A DNA stretch of 64,000 nt, taken from contig NZ_JBGUAZ010000007.1 of NCBI RefSeq assembly GCF_041821085.1, positions 59,463-123,462 on the forward strand, written 5' to 3'. Below are positions 54,351 through 62,769 of this stretch, piece after piece. The stretch comes from Natrinema sp. HArc-T2 (GTDB lineage Archaea > Halobacteriota > Halobacteria > Halobacteriales > Natrialbaceae). Made by a program: the position numbers and the translations under genes. The stretch's first letter is position 1. Each line of letters starts with the position of its first letter. A model generated the notes under the pieces. It was not told the origin of the DNA. It saw only the letters and a program-made list of their open reading frames with translations, and searched no databases.

Positions 54351-54489
54351 TTCTTCCAAATTGCTTGGCGGGTATTTTAGTATGGCGGCTTTCTAAATAT
54401 TCTCTGAGTAAGTAGTTGATTACCGAAACACACGGTCATCTAATTCGGCCGTGGTGAATCGCCATACGGTGTTAGATTTGCCTAACGTA

Positions 54490-54600
54490 TTATCCACTCT
54501 CAATATAATCTAACGAGACGGTCGCCGGCGTCTTCAGGACCTGGTACTCATCACCACTCGTAGACTCGATGACCTCCACGTCAGAGCTGAAAGGTGCCAT
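54490..54600 (-). CDS. possible 36-aa peptide upstream of drmA
   Basis: Starts MAPFSSDVEVIESTSGDEY and has haloarchaeal amino-acid composition. It lies alone in the 447-bp gap between the drm operon and the DUF262 gene, with a TATA-like TTTTATA about 55 bp upstream (minus strand, near 54654). No domain is recognised. It could be a gene remnant. The rest of the gap holds the drmA promoter and nothing else seen. Confidence 0.3.
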   Translation of the reverse strand: MAPFSSDVEVIESTSGDEYQVLKTPATVSLDYIESG

Positions 54601-54749
54601 AGCGGTCCGATGTGTCGGGGACATAATAAAGTGAGCGGACATATGATTTCGGTATAAAATGGTATCTGAACATGTGGGAATATAGATACGCGATTAGTAA
54701 CTGAGGCAGCGATTAGAAGAAGTACCCAGAAGAATAGGCTCAACGGGTA

Positions 54750-57239
54750 TTACGCAGTCAGCACTGCCAGACGTTTTTCGATGTCTTCCTCGACGTAGTC
54801 TTCGATGTCATCCATGTACGGTTCGAATTCGTCAGCCTCCGTTCTGAATTTCAGTGATTCCAGAATGGCCGTGACGAGCTGCGCTTTCCGGTCGATCAAC
54901 TGTTCGTAGGTCCACCACTCATTGAAGTACTGGACCGTGGGATGAACCTCTGAAAACTGGGTTTCATCCTCTGGCAGGTCCAAAGCAATTAGCTCCTCGA
55001 GTTTATCACTCGAGACATTGTCCGAGGTCGAGAAGTACTGGTTGACGAGATTGTCCATGTCCTTACTGTGCCGGAGATGGTATTCACGGAGCTTCACCGA
55101 GAACAACCGATTCTTTATCGGCGTATTAACTTCTTCATCGAGGAGCATCATGTTACCGAGGTCGCGGACAAACCGCTCCTCAATCCCGTCGATGATCTGC
55201 TCGATTTCATCGTATCCAGGGTCGGCAGAGGAGAGAAGGTGGGCATCGCGGTTCCGCAGATAGTCTATCTGCGTTTCAATCATGTTGCGTTCCCCGTCAT
55301 CGAAGAAGCATTCTAGCCAGGCGTACGGATTCTCCTTGCCGGGGAGGAAGTATGAGAGCGGGAGGATGTGCTCGATGTGGACCTCGCTCGGATCCTCACT
55401 GAGTTCGGACTTCGTGATCCCGGTCTGATTCCGGCGCCGGAAGTCTTCGTCCGCCAACTTCAGGAACAACTGCTTCGTCTGATTGTTCCGCCAGTTTTCG
55501 CTAGTGATGAGGACATCAATGAACGATTCCCCGAAGAGCTGCCGCGCCGAGCTGTCGATGTTCTCGATAAGCGTTTCACTGATCGTATCGATATTAAACT
55601 GATTCCCGGACTGTTCGAGTTCGCGGAAAGCCTGACAGGTCTTCGGGTAAGTGTCATCCACGACGGTCGCCACAAGATCGGAAATCGCGACACGGAACGT
55701 GATGTTCTCGACCGTCTTCAGGATGTCTCGCAGAAACGCATCCTTCCCAGGGGCCTCGGTCACGGCCTGATAGACGTACATGACGAACGGACGCCACTGT
55801 GTTGTCCCCAGTTTGTTGAGCCGCTGGAGGATGGCTTCGCACTCTTCCCGGTACTCCTTTTTCAGTTCAGTGTCGTCATCGGTCAGGTCCGCGGTCACGA
55901 TTTCCCGGTATCGGCCTGCGTAGTTCTCCAGTTCCTCGAGGAAGTCCCGGGCCTGCCCAGGGCTTGCCAGTCGTGACTTGATATCATGGCGTCCGATCTG
56001 CTTCAATCGGAACGCTTCCAGCATGTTGCTCCGGGCATCAGTCACGGTCTCGAATGATTTCTCGGTCGCAGCCAAGTAATGGGCAAGGAAGTCTTCAACG
56101 GCGTCTGCGTCACCGCCGAACATCTGGACCACGTTCTCCCAACGGGCGATCTGTTTGTCGCTGTCGGACTCACCCTGGAACCGGCCGACGATCCGGGCCC
56201 GTACCTTGTCCATGCTGGAGAGTTCAACACCACGGTCGTTCAGAGACTGGAAAACCTCGATGCGGAGCTCTTGGTTGTCGGTCTGGAAGATGCACTCGGA
56301 GACACGGAGGGACCGCAGCGTGAAATGTGCGAGGTTAAGCAGGGCCTTGACTTCCTTCTCGGGAGTGTCGAACTCTTCTCGGTCAGCAAACGCAGCAACC
56401 TTTGCATCGTAGTAGTCGTCGGCCTGTACCAGCCGTCGGTGAGAGTCGCCGAAGTACCGGAACGAATCCAGTAGATCGGTGTCTGCCAACTCCTCGTCGT
56501 CCTCGTAGACCTCCTCGGGAATCCCGAGCTCGTCGAACAGGTCACGGAGGCGGATAGCGTTCTGTTTGCGGCCGTCGTACTGATCCATCGCCTTCAGGGT
56601 CTGCACTTTCTTCTCCGGGTCTTGGAACAGCAGTTCGTAGATCCCGTCGTCGTGGTCGTTGAGTTCCAGAAACGGTGTTTCAGTTGGGCCTTTCCGTCGG
56701 TACAGCAACTCGTCGAGGTATTCCTCGCAGATGTGTTCAGCGTATTCCCGGAGTTGGCCGTCTACCAGGGACTGCTTCTCCTCAAGATGATCCTTGATGT
56801 TCTTGAGGAGGATGGAGACTGTAGACAGACGCTGCTGGCCATCGATGATCTCGTAGACCTCTCCCTGGGAGGATCGAGCGATATACACAGTTCCGAAGTA
56901 GGTATCGACCGGAAGCTCACCGGACTTCGGTTGCAGCGTGAGAATTGAGAGAAGCGTGTCCCAGAGTTCTTCGTGCTGTTCTTCTTCCCACGAGAAGTTC
57001 CGTTGATATTCTGGGACCTCGAATCGTTCCCCATCGGTCACGCGGAGAAGTGACCGGTTCTTCAGTTTGATATCTTGCTCAAGTGAACGGATGAACTGTG
57101 TGCTGTCAACGAAGTCCAGATTCTCGTATATTTCTCGGTAATCTGTAGGATCATAATCGATGATTCCTGTCCCGTTCGGGTCACCGGGGTACAGGAAGAC
57201 ACGGGTCCCGCAAAGTGGTGTTTCGTCTGAACTATCCAT
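54750..57239 (-). CDS. DUF262-DUF1524 (GmrSD-like) nuclease, 829 aa
   Basis: N-terminal DUF262 domain with VPEYQRNFSW (75-84) and EIIDGQQRLSTV (131-142), the ParB/sulfiredoxin-like NTP-binding motifs. C-terminal DUF1524 HNH-type domain with VHIEHILPLSYF (H621, H624), and GNMMLLDEEVNTPIKNR near 720. This is the single-chain GmrSD layout of modification-dependent type IV restriction enzymes. In the same operon as TGT-like enzymes it may restrict DNA with other modifications, or, through its DGQQR domain, play the part of DpdB (a DGQHR protein). Both nuclease histidines are present. Confidence 0.8.
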   Translation of the reverse strand: MDSSDETPLCGTRVFLYPGDPNGTGIIDYDPTDYREIYENLDFVDSTQFIRSLEQDIKLKNRSLLRVTDGERFEVPEYQRNFSWEEEQHEELWDTLLSILTLQPKSGELPVDTYFGTVYIARSSQGEVYEIIDGQQRLSTVSILLKNIKDHLEEKQSLVDGQLREYAEHICEEYLDELLYRRKGPTETPFLELNDHDDGIYELLFQDPEKKVQTLKAMDQYDGRKQNAIRLRDLFDELGIPEEVYEDDEELADTDLLDSFRYFGDSHRRLVQADDYYDAKVAAFADREEFDTPEKEVKALLNLAHFTLRSLRVSECIFQTDNQELRIEVFQSLNDRGVELSSMDKVRARIVGRFQGESDSDKQIARWENVVQMFGGDADAVEDFLAHYLAATEKSFETVTDARSNMLEAFRLKQIGRHDIKSRLASPGQARDFLEELENYAGRYREIVTADLTDDDTELKKEYREECEAILQRLNKLGTTQWRPFVMYVYQAVTEAPGKDAFLRDILKTVENITFRVAISDLVATVVDDTYPKTCQAFRELEQSGNQFNIDTISETLIENIDSSARQLFGESFIDVLITSENWRNNQTKQLFLKLADEDFRRRNQTGITKSELSEDPSEVHIEHILPLSYFLPGKENPYAWLECFFDDGERNMIETQIDYLRNRDAHLLSSADPGYDEIEQIIDGIEERFVRDLGNMMLLDEEVNTPIKNRLFSVKLREYHLRHSKDMDNLVNQYFSTSDNVSSDKLEELIALDLPEDETQFSEVHPTVQYFNEWWTYEQLIDRKAQLVTAILESLKFRTEADEFEPYMDDIEDYVEEDIEKRLAVLTA

Positions 57240-57325
57240 GTCCCTACACCTGTATCATCTCCATGTTAATATTGCGGTAGCAGACAGTCGCCTCCTCCAC
57301 TGATGACGCGATGATTATCCCCCAT

Positions 57326-58891
57326 CTAATCTAACGACGTGAGCAACTGATGTTCCTGTGCTGCTATCCGGTTGGACACCGTGATGACATCTACGGTATG
57401 CCGCTCATCTTGATGGTAGACAATCTGGTCGTCCTGTAAGTCGATTTCTACGTCACCACCGTGATATCCGTTCCGTTCGTACTCCCGTAGGACATCGATA
57501 TCGCCGTAGCTCCAGCACAGAATTGTATCAGCTGAACCGAGGGGGTAGTCGTCTTCGAAGTGAGTGGTGAGCTCAAGATACACGTGGCTGGTGCGGGGAG
57601 TTCCATCTTCCAGAAGGATGGCCGGGACTTCATGATCTGCCTTGTACTCTTCTACGGTAATTTCGGTGTCTGCCTTGTTGTTGGAACGTTCGAGCGCTAA
57701 CAGGACCTCAGTACGGTTGGTTGGCGTAAACGGTTCGTCAGGAGTGATTGCTTCCAGTCGTTCCTCAAGTGAAGTGCTCTGGGACTGTGCGCGCCTCCGT
57801 AGTTGTGCCCGTTTCCGTGTCTCCAGATAGTCCTTCTTGAACCAGGGATCTTCTGCTACCTTCGTCATATAGTGTTTGAGCTCCTGTTTCAGTTCTTTAT
57901 ACAGTGAGCTCGCTTTATTCCGGACCTTTCCCCGGTTTGCCGAAAGTTCGAGGTCCTGACAGTTAGCGACGAAGAAGAAGTGGATGAATTCGTTGTCATG
58001 GGACAGCACCTCGTTGACCTGTTCGACCTTGATATGGTCCTTTGCAAGCCAGACACCGAACTGGACGGAATGACGTCCGTAGGTAGGGAGTTCATTGCGA
58101 GCCTCCTTACCCCCGACCATGCCGATGATTTCCACAGTTGATGTCCCGCCGTCATACTCGAATTCGATTTCACGCGCCGGATAGTGCTTACACATCCGGG
58201 TGGCGGGGAAATCACTGTTGTCTGGTTCTAGCTGCTCGCTGGGGAACGTGAGTTGGTTGGTTGTGACAAGTTGTCCCTGGGAGCCGTCGATCTCCTCATC
58301 GAGCTCGACCACGATGTCCATCTCGCGCTGGTCGTCATCGAAATAGTGGGCCGTCGAGCCAGCGATGGTCTTCCACTTCAGGTAGTGGTGAATTTTATCG
58401 TACGTCAGCGATTCCGGATCGAATCCTTCACCGGACCGGAATCCCGTGATCTGGATCCGGGTCCCAGTATTGCCCGGCCGAGTTTCTGTCTCTGTGACTT
58501 CATACTCTGGGAGTGTCTGGTCGTTCAATTTCTCCCATGGGCGGTCCATGACCGCGTGGTAGTTTGAGCCGTTATGGGCGGTGTCGACGACGATACGGTC
58601 ACTCTTGTAGAAGATCTTCGTCCCATGACCTTTGTGGCCGATTGAGTCGGTCTTCCGGGAGTTCCCAAGGTCGAAGAAGGATTTGAGATCGTTTCGAGAC
58701 ATCCCGTGTCCGTCGTCTTCGATGATGATGTCGGAGCCAGACACGGTATTCCGGATCCTGATTACGACCTCCGTGGCACCGGCATCGTATGCGTTCGACA
58801 GTGATTCGCGGATGATCTCGAGGGGATCCTCGAAGTCGCTGGCAATTTCGAGAAACTCCTGTACTTCGTTGACTTCTGGGTGCTGTTTCAT
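57326..58891 (-). CDS. GHKL (Hsp90/MORC-like) ATPase, 521 aa
   Basis: The start is ATG 58891, 1 bp from the TGT stop; the frame extends upstream but would overlap the TGT gene by almost 300 bp. N-box ESLSNAYDAGATEV (29-42), DDGHGMS (59-65, ATP lid Asp) and SIGHKGHGTKIFY (83-95) show a complete Bergerat fold. The middle (about 300-420) resembles a transducer domain and is followed by a basic helix (KRAQLRRRAQSQSTSLEE). MORC-like and MutL-like ATPases clamp DNA. Here it links the DUF262 nuclease and TGT-like genes and probably works as a DNA clamp or switch. Confidence 0.75.
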   Translation of the reverse strand: MKQHPEVNEVQEFLEIASDFEDPLEIIRESLSNAYDAGATEVVIRIRNTVSGSDIIIEDDGHGMSRNDLKSFFDLGNSRKTDSIGHKGHGTKIFYKSDRIVVDTAHNGSNYHAVMDRPWEKLNDQTLPEYEVTETETRPGNTGTRIQITGFRSGEGFDPESLTYDKIHHYLKWKTIAGSTAHYFDDDQREMDIVVELDEEIDGSQGQLVTTNQLTFPSEQLEPDNSDFPATRMCKHYPAREIEFEYDGGTSTVEIIGMVGGKEARNELPTYGRHSVQFGVWLAKDHIKVEQVNEVLSHDNEFIHFFFVANCQDLELSANRGKVRNKASSLYKELKQELKHYMTKVAEDPWFKKDYLETRKRAQLRRRAQSQSTSLEERLEAITPDEPFTPTNRTEVLLALERSNNKADTEITVEEYKADHEVPAILLEDGTPRTSHVYLELTTHFEDDYPLGSADTILCWSYGDIDVLREYERNGYHGGDVEIDLQDDQIVYHQDERHTVDVITVSNRIAAQEHQLLTSLD

Positions 58892-58892
58892 G

Positions 58893-60137
58893 TTAGAAAT
58901 ATCCTCCGAGTGATTGGTTGACGACACGATGCGTTTGCTTCCGGATCGGATCACGTCGGCCGACAGTCTCATCGAGATAGTCGATAAGCGGATCTGTGCC
59001 GTGCTGTTTGATTCGTTGCCGGAGTTCTTGCACCTCCTGTCTATGGATGATAAGATTGTGCATAGCGACCGGGCCGAGAACATCTTTCTGGTATTCAGTG
59101 TTCCCCTGCATCCAGCTGACCAGCATCGGGTCCGAGCAGACAGCACAGTCACACTGGGTGAAATCGACTGCATCCAGCGGAATGTGCTCGGTCAAACTCA
59201 CGGCATACTTTTCGTTAATGGCGTTCTGGAGATAGGTCGTTGAGTCAAATGTGTCCGCGCCGGCGGCGACGAGGAGCGGGATTGATCCGCTGCCGATACC
59301 CAGCACGTGGAGTGGAAGATCAGCAAGCCCGCGTTCCTCCATGATTTCGACACAGTCCATGACCGCGGTGATCAACACCGCTTTGTCATCTTTCTTCGGG
59401 ACAAGACTGCCGAGGGCAATCCCGTCAAACAAGGTGGAGATATCGATATTCCCGAACTGGGATTGAACGTGGTCGAAGAACCGGTCGAGCATCGAATAGT
59501 TGTATCCGTGGACGGTCAGGTACCGGGCACCGGGATAGGTCTGGGTAAGACGTGCAAACTCAACTGCATTTTCGGCGGTGCGTTCAGCCTTCTGTTGCCG
59601 TTCATCGAACGTGTCGCTGGGAGCGATCGGCCGATCAAGGTTGACAATGATATCGCCGCCGAGCTGTTTCTGGATGCGGAACGCTTCCCGCTGATCGATC
59701 TCTATCTCGAAATCACTCCCATCAAGCCCATCGTTATGTAAGAATTTGTACCCACCAGAATCAACGAATATAAGGCCGTTATAGCCAGAAAACGTTTCTC
59801 GTTCTTTGATTTTGTCCGAGACATAATCATCAAACCGTTCCCGGTTGATGCCGTAATCAGTGAGGGATGCAACAGAGGTCATCGTTCCGCGGAAGTATTC
59901 GTCATACGTACCGCCACCGATCACCTCCTTCCCGAGCATGAACTCCTTTATTGTCCTGTGAACGCCGCCGCCGAAGACGCTGGATTTCGTACCGCCGCCA
60001 TAGAAACTCAGGACGGGGAAAAACGTCGGTGTGTCGAGTGACTGGCCGTTGATAGTGAGGGTCCCGGCACGGGCATCGCCGGCTGTCGCGGTAACCTGGA
60101 ACGAGGCTGTCTGATCAGTTTGCTTGAGTTGTGGCAT
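58893..60137 (-). CDS. dpdA: TGT/DpdA-like 7-deazaguanine base-exchange enzyme, 414 aa
   Basis: Start ATG 60137 (MPQLKQTDQTASF). TGT-type TIM barrel: FVDSGGYKFLH with D126, NLDRPIAPSDTFDER (163-180), VHGYN, IALGSLVPKKDD (240-251), LHVLGIGSGSIPLLV, and ADTFDSTTY with D298 at the nucleophile place. The zinc site is C329, C331, C334 and H360. The size and the lack of a PUA domain match DpdA, which exchanges guanine in DNA for a 7-deazaguanine (preQ0). The stop lies 1 bp before the GHKL start; its 5' end overlaps the DUF6884-like gene by 23 bp. It is the closest match to classical DpdA in the window. Confidence 0.82.
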   Translation of the reverse strand: MPQLKQTDQTASFQVTATAGDARAGTLTINGQSLDTPTFFPVLSFYGGGTKSSVFGGGVHRTIKEFMLGKEVIGGGTYDEYFRGTMTSVASLTDYGINRERFDDYVSDKIKERETFSGYNGLIFVDSGGYKFLHNDGLDGSDFEIEIDQREAFRIQKQLGGDIIVNLDRPIAPSDTFDERQQKAERTAENAVEFARLTQTYPGARYLTVHGYNYSMLDRFFDHVQSQFGNIDISTLFDGIALGSLVPKKDDKAVLITAVMDCVEIMEERGLADLPLHVLGIGSGSIPLLVAAGADTFDSTTYLQNAINEKYAVSLTEHIPLDAVDFTQCDCAVCSDPMLVSWMQGNTEYQKDVLGPVAMHNLIIHRQEVQELRQRIKQHGTDPLIDYLDETVGRRDPIRKQTHRVVNQSLGGYF

Positions 60138-60597
60138 TCTTCCCCTCCATCTCAAGCGACGAATAGTTGCCCCGGATGATCTGCTTGAGCGTGTGCCCTT
60201 TGTATCCGATGCCATCGCCGTCGATAAACTGGACCGATGCGGAAAGGTCGGACAAATCGCCTATCGCGGCCTTGTATTCTGTTCCAAGGTTGAAGATGAT
60301 GTGGTCATACCCATTCGCATCAACCCTTGACCGCAGTTCTCTCGTGACCCTCGGCCGGAGTTTAGATGCACGGTCGGCATCCATCCGGCGGTCGTAATAG
60401 TTAATCTCGTCAGTGGAATCAATCAGGCCGTACTCTGCTGAGAGTACACAAATATCGATGTTGTCCTGAAATTCACCGTCGTCTATCGCCTTTTTGATAA
60501 TTTTGAAGAAGTATCCAGAGTACAATTCGAGGGGTTGAACCGGTTTTCCGGGCCGATTTTTAGACTTTGAGCAGGACTGTACCAGCAGCATTGACAT
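60115..60597 (-). CDS. DUF6884-like protein, about 160 aa
   Basis: Starts at ATG 60597 (a second ATG at 60591). It begins MSMLLVQSCSKSKNRPGKP, with the Cys-Ser-x-Ser-Lys pattern, continues with ICVLSAEYGLIDSTDEINYY (the AEyGL signature) and HIIFNLGTEYKAAI. These three elements recur in all DUF6884-like proteins of the window. It overlaps the dpdA-like gene by 23 bp, so the two products are made together, probably acting in the same complex or step. Confidence 0.72.
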   Translation of the reverse strand: MSMLLVQSCSKSKNRPGKPVQPLELYSGYFFKIIKKAIDDGEFQDNIDICVLSAEYGLIDSTDEINYYDRRMDADRASKLRPRVTRELRSRVDANGYDHIIFNLGTEYKAAIGDLSDLSASVQFIDGDGIGYKGHTLKQIIRGNYSSLEMEGKNATTQAN

Positions 60598-60796
60598 GGT
60601 TCCTTCTTTCGACCCCGAGACCTTATAGTTTACCACGTTCTAAGTAATCGCGCCTCCTATCCGAATACTGTAAGTAAAGGAGATATACGGCCTGTTCTGG
60701 ATAGTGGTGGTAAGAAAATGACAGCTACTGACAGTCAGCTATTTATACTGTATATTATTTTAGTCGGACATAATCGGCGGGGATATACTGGCAGAA

Positions 60797-61246
60797 TCAA
60801 TCGAACGATCCAATTGTTGATTGGTCAGGAGGCGCAGTATGCTGCAGCCATTCCATCTGTTCAAACAATCTCTTTCCTTGGAACGGCCATCGTATTGTGA
60901 CGTCTGCTTGTTCAATCTCATCGCTGATGGGATCAACATAGTCGCTTCCCGCGAGAATGACGACTTCATCGAACGCAGCGAGGAAGGGCCTTAAATCGTC
61001 CATGACATCTCTTGCCCATTCCTGGGTATCTGCCTCAGTGAGGTCGTCCATCGCGGTGTTATACGGTTCCAGGGCTGTTTCTGGGTGGACAACGCCGTGT
61101 TCTGCGGAGAGAATTCGCCAGGCATCGCAGCCTTCCGCCCACTGGCGTTTTTTGGCGAAGTAGGAAGAGGTGTAGAGTGATTTCGCTTCTGTCTGCTGCT
61201 CGCGTTTTTCACTGCCACAACCCACGAGCGCTACTGTTCTTGTCAT
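60797..61246 (-). CDS. DUF6884-like protein, 149 aa
   Basis: Start ATG 61246 (MTRTVALVGCGSEKREQQ), which leaves 7 bp to the stop of the TGT-like gene upstream. It has WRILSAEHGVVHPETAL (the AEHG variant of AEyG) and DEVVILAGSDYVDPI (conserved Gly-Ser-x-Tyr strand). The C-terminus FQGKRLFEQMEWLQ is helical. It is more like the common haloarchaeal DUF6884 form than the other two. It probably works with the adjacent 310-aa TGT-like protein. Confidence 0.72.
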   Translation of the reverse strand: MTRTVALVGCGSEKREQQTEAKSLYTSSYFAKKRQWAEGCDAWRILSAEHGVVHPETALEPYNTAMDDLTEADTQEWARDVMDDLRPFLAAFDEVVILAGSDYVDPISDEIEQADVTIRWPFQGKRLFEQMEWLQHTAPPDQSTIGSFD

Positions 61247-61253
61247 ACTCTGA

Positions 61254-62186
61254 TCACTGGTAATCGGAGATACTCTTCTGTTCCGTGTTGAAGTCTGCAT
61301 TGTACTCGGTGAGCCGGTGTGTTGCCTGAAGGAGGATACCGAACTCAAAAGCACCTGCCACGGAGTTCCGCATCTGGCCTTCAACCAGTCCAAACGGTTG
61401 CTTCTGCCAGTGTTTGTCGAGGAGTCCTTCATTAAGGATGGCCTGTGATGGGCCACTATTGTCGACAGAATCGATAAGGCCGGGATTGCGTCGCAGGGCT
61501 TCAACAAGGGTGTCTGACAACCCCCAACCCAGACCGTGCAGAACGGGTTCTTCGCCGATTTTATCCCGGAGGGATTCGGCTTCGCTGATGCGTTTTTTCG
61601 GGTTGGCATCTTTAAGCCCGCCAAGCATATACCGTTCCTCGAGATGGGAGTCCTGAATCATCCCTCTGATTTCCTTTATATGCTCGACGTAGGGTGGTTG
61701 GAGGGGGATATATGCCGGGGGATGCACGTCCGGGTCGTGGAGTTCGATGAACTCCTTGATACTCTTTGTCGTCGCAGCGGCATGATTCAATTCGCCCGTC
61801 AATGCCTCCATATCAAAATCACGGCCATAGAGGTTGAACGGAAGGTAGTCCTTGGCAACAACAGCGGTTGCATCTTTTTTCACTGCTTCCTCAAGGATCT
61901 CCTCATTGGTCACTTCCGGATCAATGATATTCGAATCGAGAATCCGGTGTTGACTCCGCCAGAACGATGCTGGTGCGCATTCACCATATTTCTGCAGTCG
62001 ATATGGCCACGGATGTTTGAGGGAAGAGGCTGCATAGATATCAACAGGACATTTCTCCAAGATCATTTCCAGCCGTTGAAAATAGCCCAAGACCAGCTCT
62101 GGGTCGAAATATTCCAGATCCTCAGCCTTCGCGTGGAAGTCCTCAACTTCCTCCGCGATCGCGCCAATCTCAGGGCGTTTTGCCAT
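61254..62186 (-). CDS. short TGT-like (phage DpdA-type) protein, 310 aa
   Basis: First gene of the cassette B modification operon. TIM-barrel signature motifs: RILDSNIIDPEV (D84), YIPLQPPYVEHIKEI (159-173), RYMLGGLKDANP, VLHGLGWGL (215-223) and IDSVDNSGPSQ with D242 in the nucleophile position. There is no visible zinc Cys cluster, as in the compact DpdA proteins of phages and haloviruses. It is either a second base-exchange enzyme or a barrel that recognises the modified base. Start ATG 62186 has a TATA box about 60 bp upstream. Distant homology; less sure than the zinc-bearing paralogs. Confidence 0.6.
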   Translation of the reverse strand: MAKRPEIGAIAEEVEDFHAKAEDLEYFDPELVLGYFQRLEMILEKCPVDIYAASSLKHPWPYRLQKYGECAPASFWRSQHRILDSNIIDPEVTNEEILEEAVKKDATAVVAKDYLPFNLYGRDFDMEALTGELNHAAATTKSIKEFIELHDPDVHPPAYIPLQPPYVEHIKEIRGMIQDSHLEERYMLGGLKDANPKKRISEAESLRDKIGEEPVLHGLGWGLSDTLVEALRRNPGLIDSVDNSGPSQAILNEGLLDKHWQKQPFGLVEGQMRNSVAGAFEFGILLQATHRLTEYNADFNTEQKSISDYQ

Positions 62187-62197
62187 AGGGTGGGTTA

Positions 62198-62252
62198 TTA
62201 GACCAGTTGGTTAAGCCGTTTGGGTTTTTAAGCGAATAGGGGCTATATAAGC
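62198..62252 (-). promoter_or_regulatory. promoter and repeat element of the cassette B operon
   Basis: On the minus strand a TATA box (GCTTATATAG, 62243-62252) lies 57-66 bp upstream of the first gene. Between it and the ATG lies TTAGACCAGTTGGTTAAGCC (62198-62217 on the plus strand), which matches the first parA-upstream repeat (TAGACTAGTTGGTTAGGCC, 9747-9765) at 17 of 19 positions. It could be an operator bound by a shared regulator. Confidence 0.5.
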
Positions 62253-62373
62253 ATGACAGACACTCTAATTTCTCTATCATATAGGTAACCGTGTACAGAT
62301 ATCTGGTAGAACCGCCTCTCCCGAGTTAATCACGAACCGAATATCGACATCGACGGACCGAGCTACTTCTGAG

Positions 62374-62528
62374 TCGAGGAGGAACTCGACGATGTCTCTG
62401 GCGATCCAACCGATGCAATCGTCGAGTATATCGAATCTCGAAAGGTGGACGAAGATGATGTGATAATTCAGGGAGAACTTCATGATATTGTTGATGCATT
62501 CAACGACGAAATGATGGGGTATGAGTAA
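62374..62528 (+). pseudogene. C-terminal fragment of a small acidic protein
   Basis: Open frame without a start codon after an in-frame TGA near 62370. It encodes VEEELDDVSGDPTDAIVEY and ends QGELHDIVDAFNDEMMGYE, with strongly haloarchaeal composition. It is likely the tail of a gene whose front was lost or frameshifted. Its stop overlaps the start of the next small gene. Confidence 0.4.
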
Positions 62529-62643
62529 CGACGATTCGACGGTAGAAGCAGTGGAGGCAGAGACGTTACCGCTGGCATCCGCGAGCAAACGGAGCGGGTG
62601 GGAGGCCAAAGAGCGCTCGAAACCGTACCACCGACGCGACTGA
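62521..62643 (+). CDS. possible 40-aa peptide
   Basis: ATG at 62521 overlaps the end of the preceding fragment (ATGAGTAA). The product begins MSNDDSTVEAVEAETLPLAS and ends in a basic stretch (KERSKPYHRRD). Coupling to a fragment suggests a former two-gene unit. Function unknown. Confidence 0.35.
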   Translation: MSNDDSTVEAVEAETLPLASASKRSGWEAKERSKPYHRRD

Positions 62644-62769
62644 GAGGGTGACACCGTGCTTTTGCTCAACCTTTTGCCAACCGAAATGAGGAGTGTAGAG
62701 TATAAGATTGGCTGATATAGTTAGCCAGAGCAGAATCTTGTCAGGCTATGTATGACATTTTATATTTAG

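Noticed and set aside
58892..59173. N-terminal extension of the GHKL ATPase
   Set aside because: It would overlap the zinc-site end of the TGT-like gene by nearly 300 bp and is basic and serine-rich; the ATG at 58891 gives normal coupling.
62277..62669. Minus-strand frame of 130 codons
   Set aside because: Its composition is poor, while the plus strand of the same stretch shows acidic haloarchaeal coding character in two short frames.
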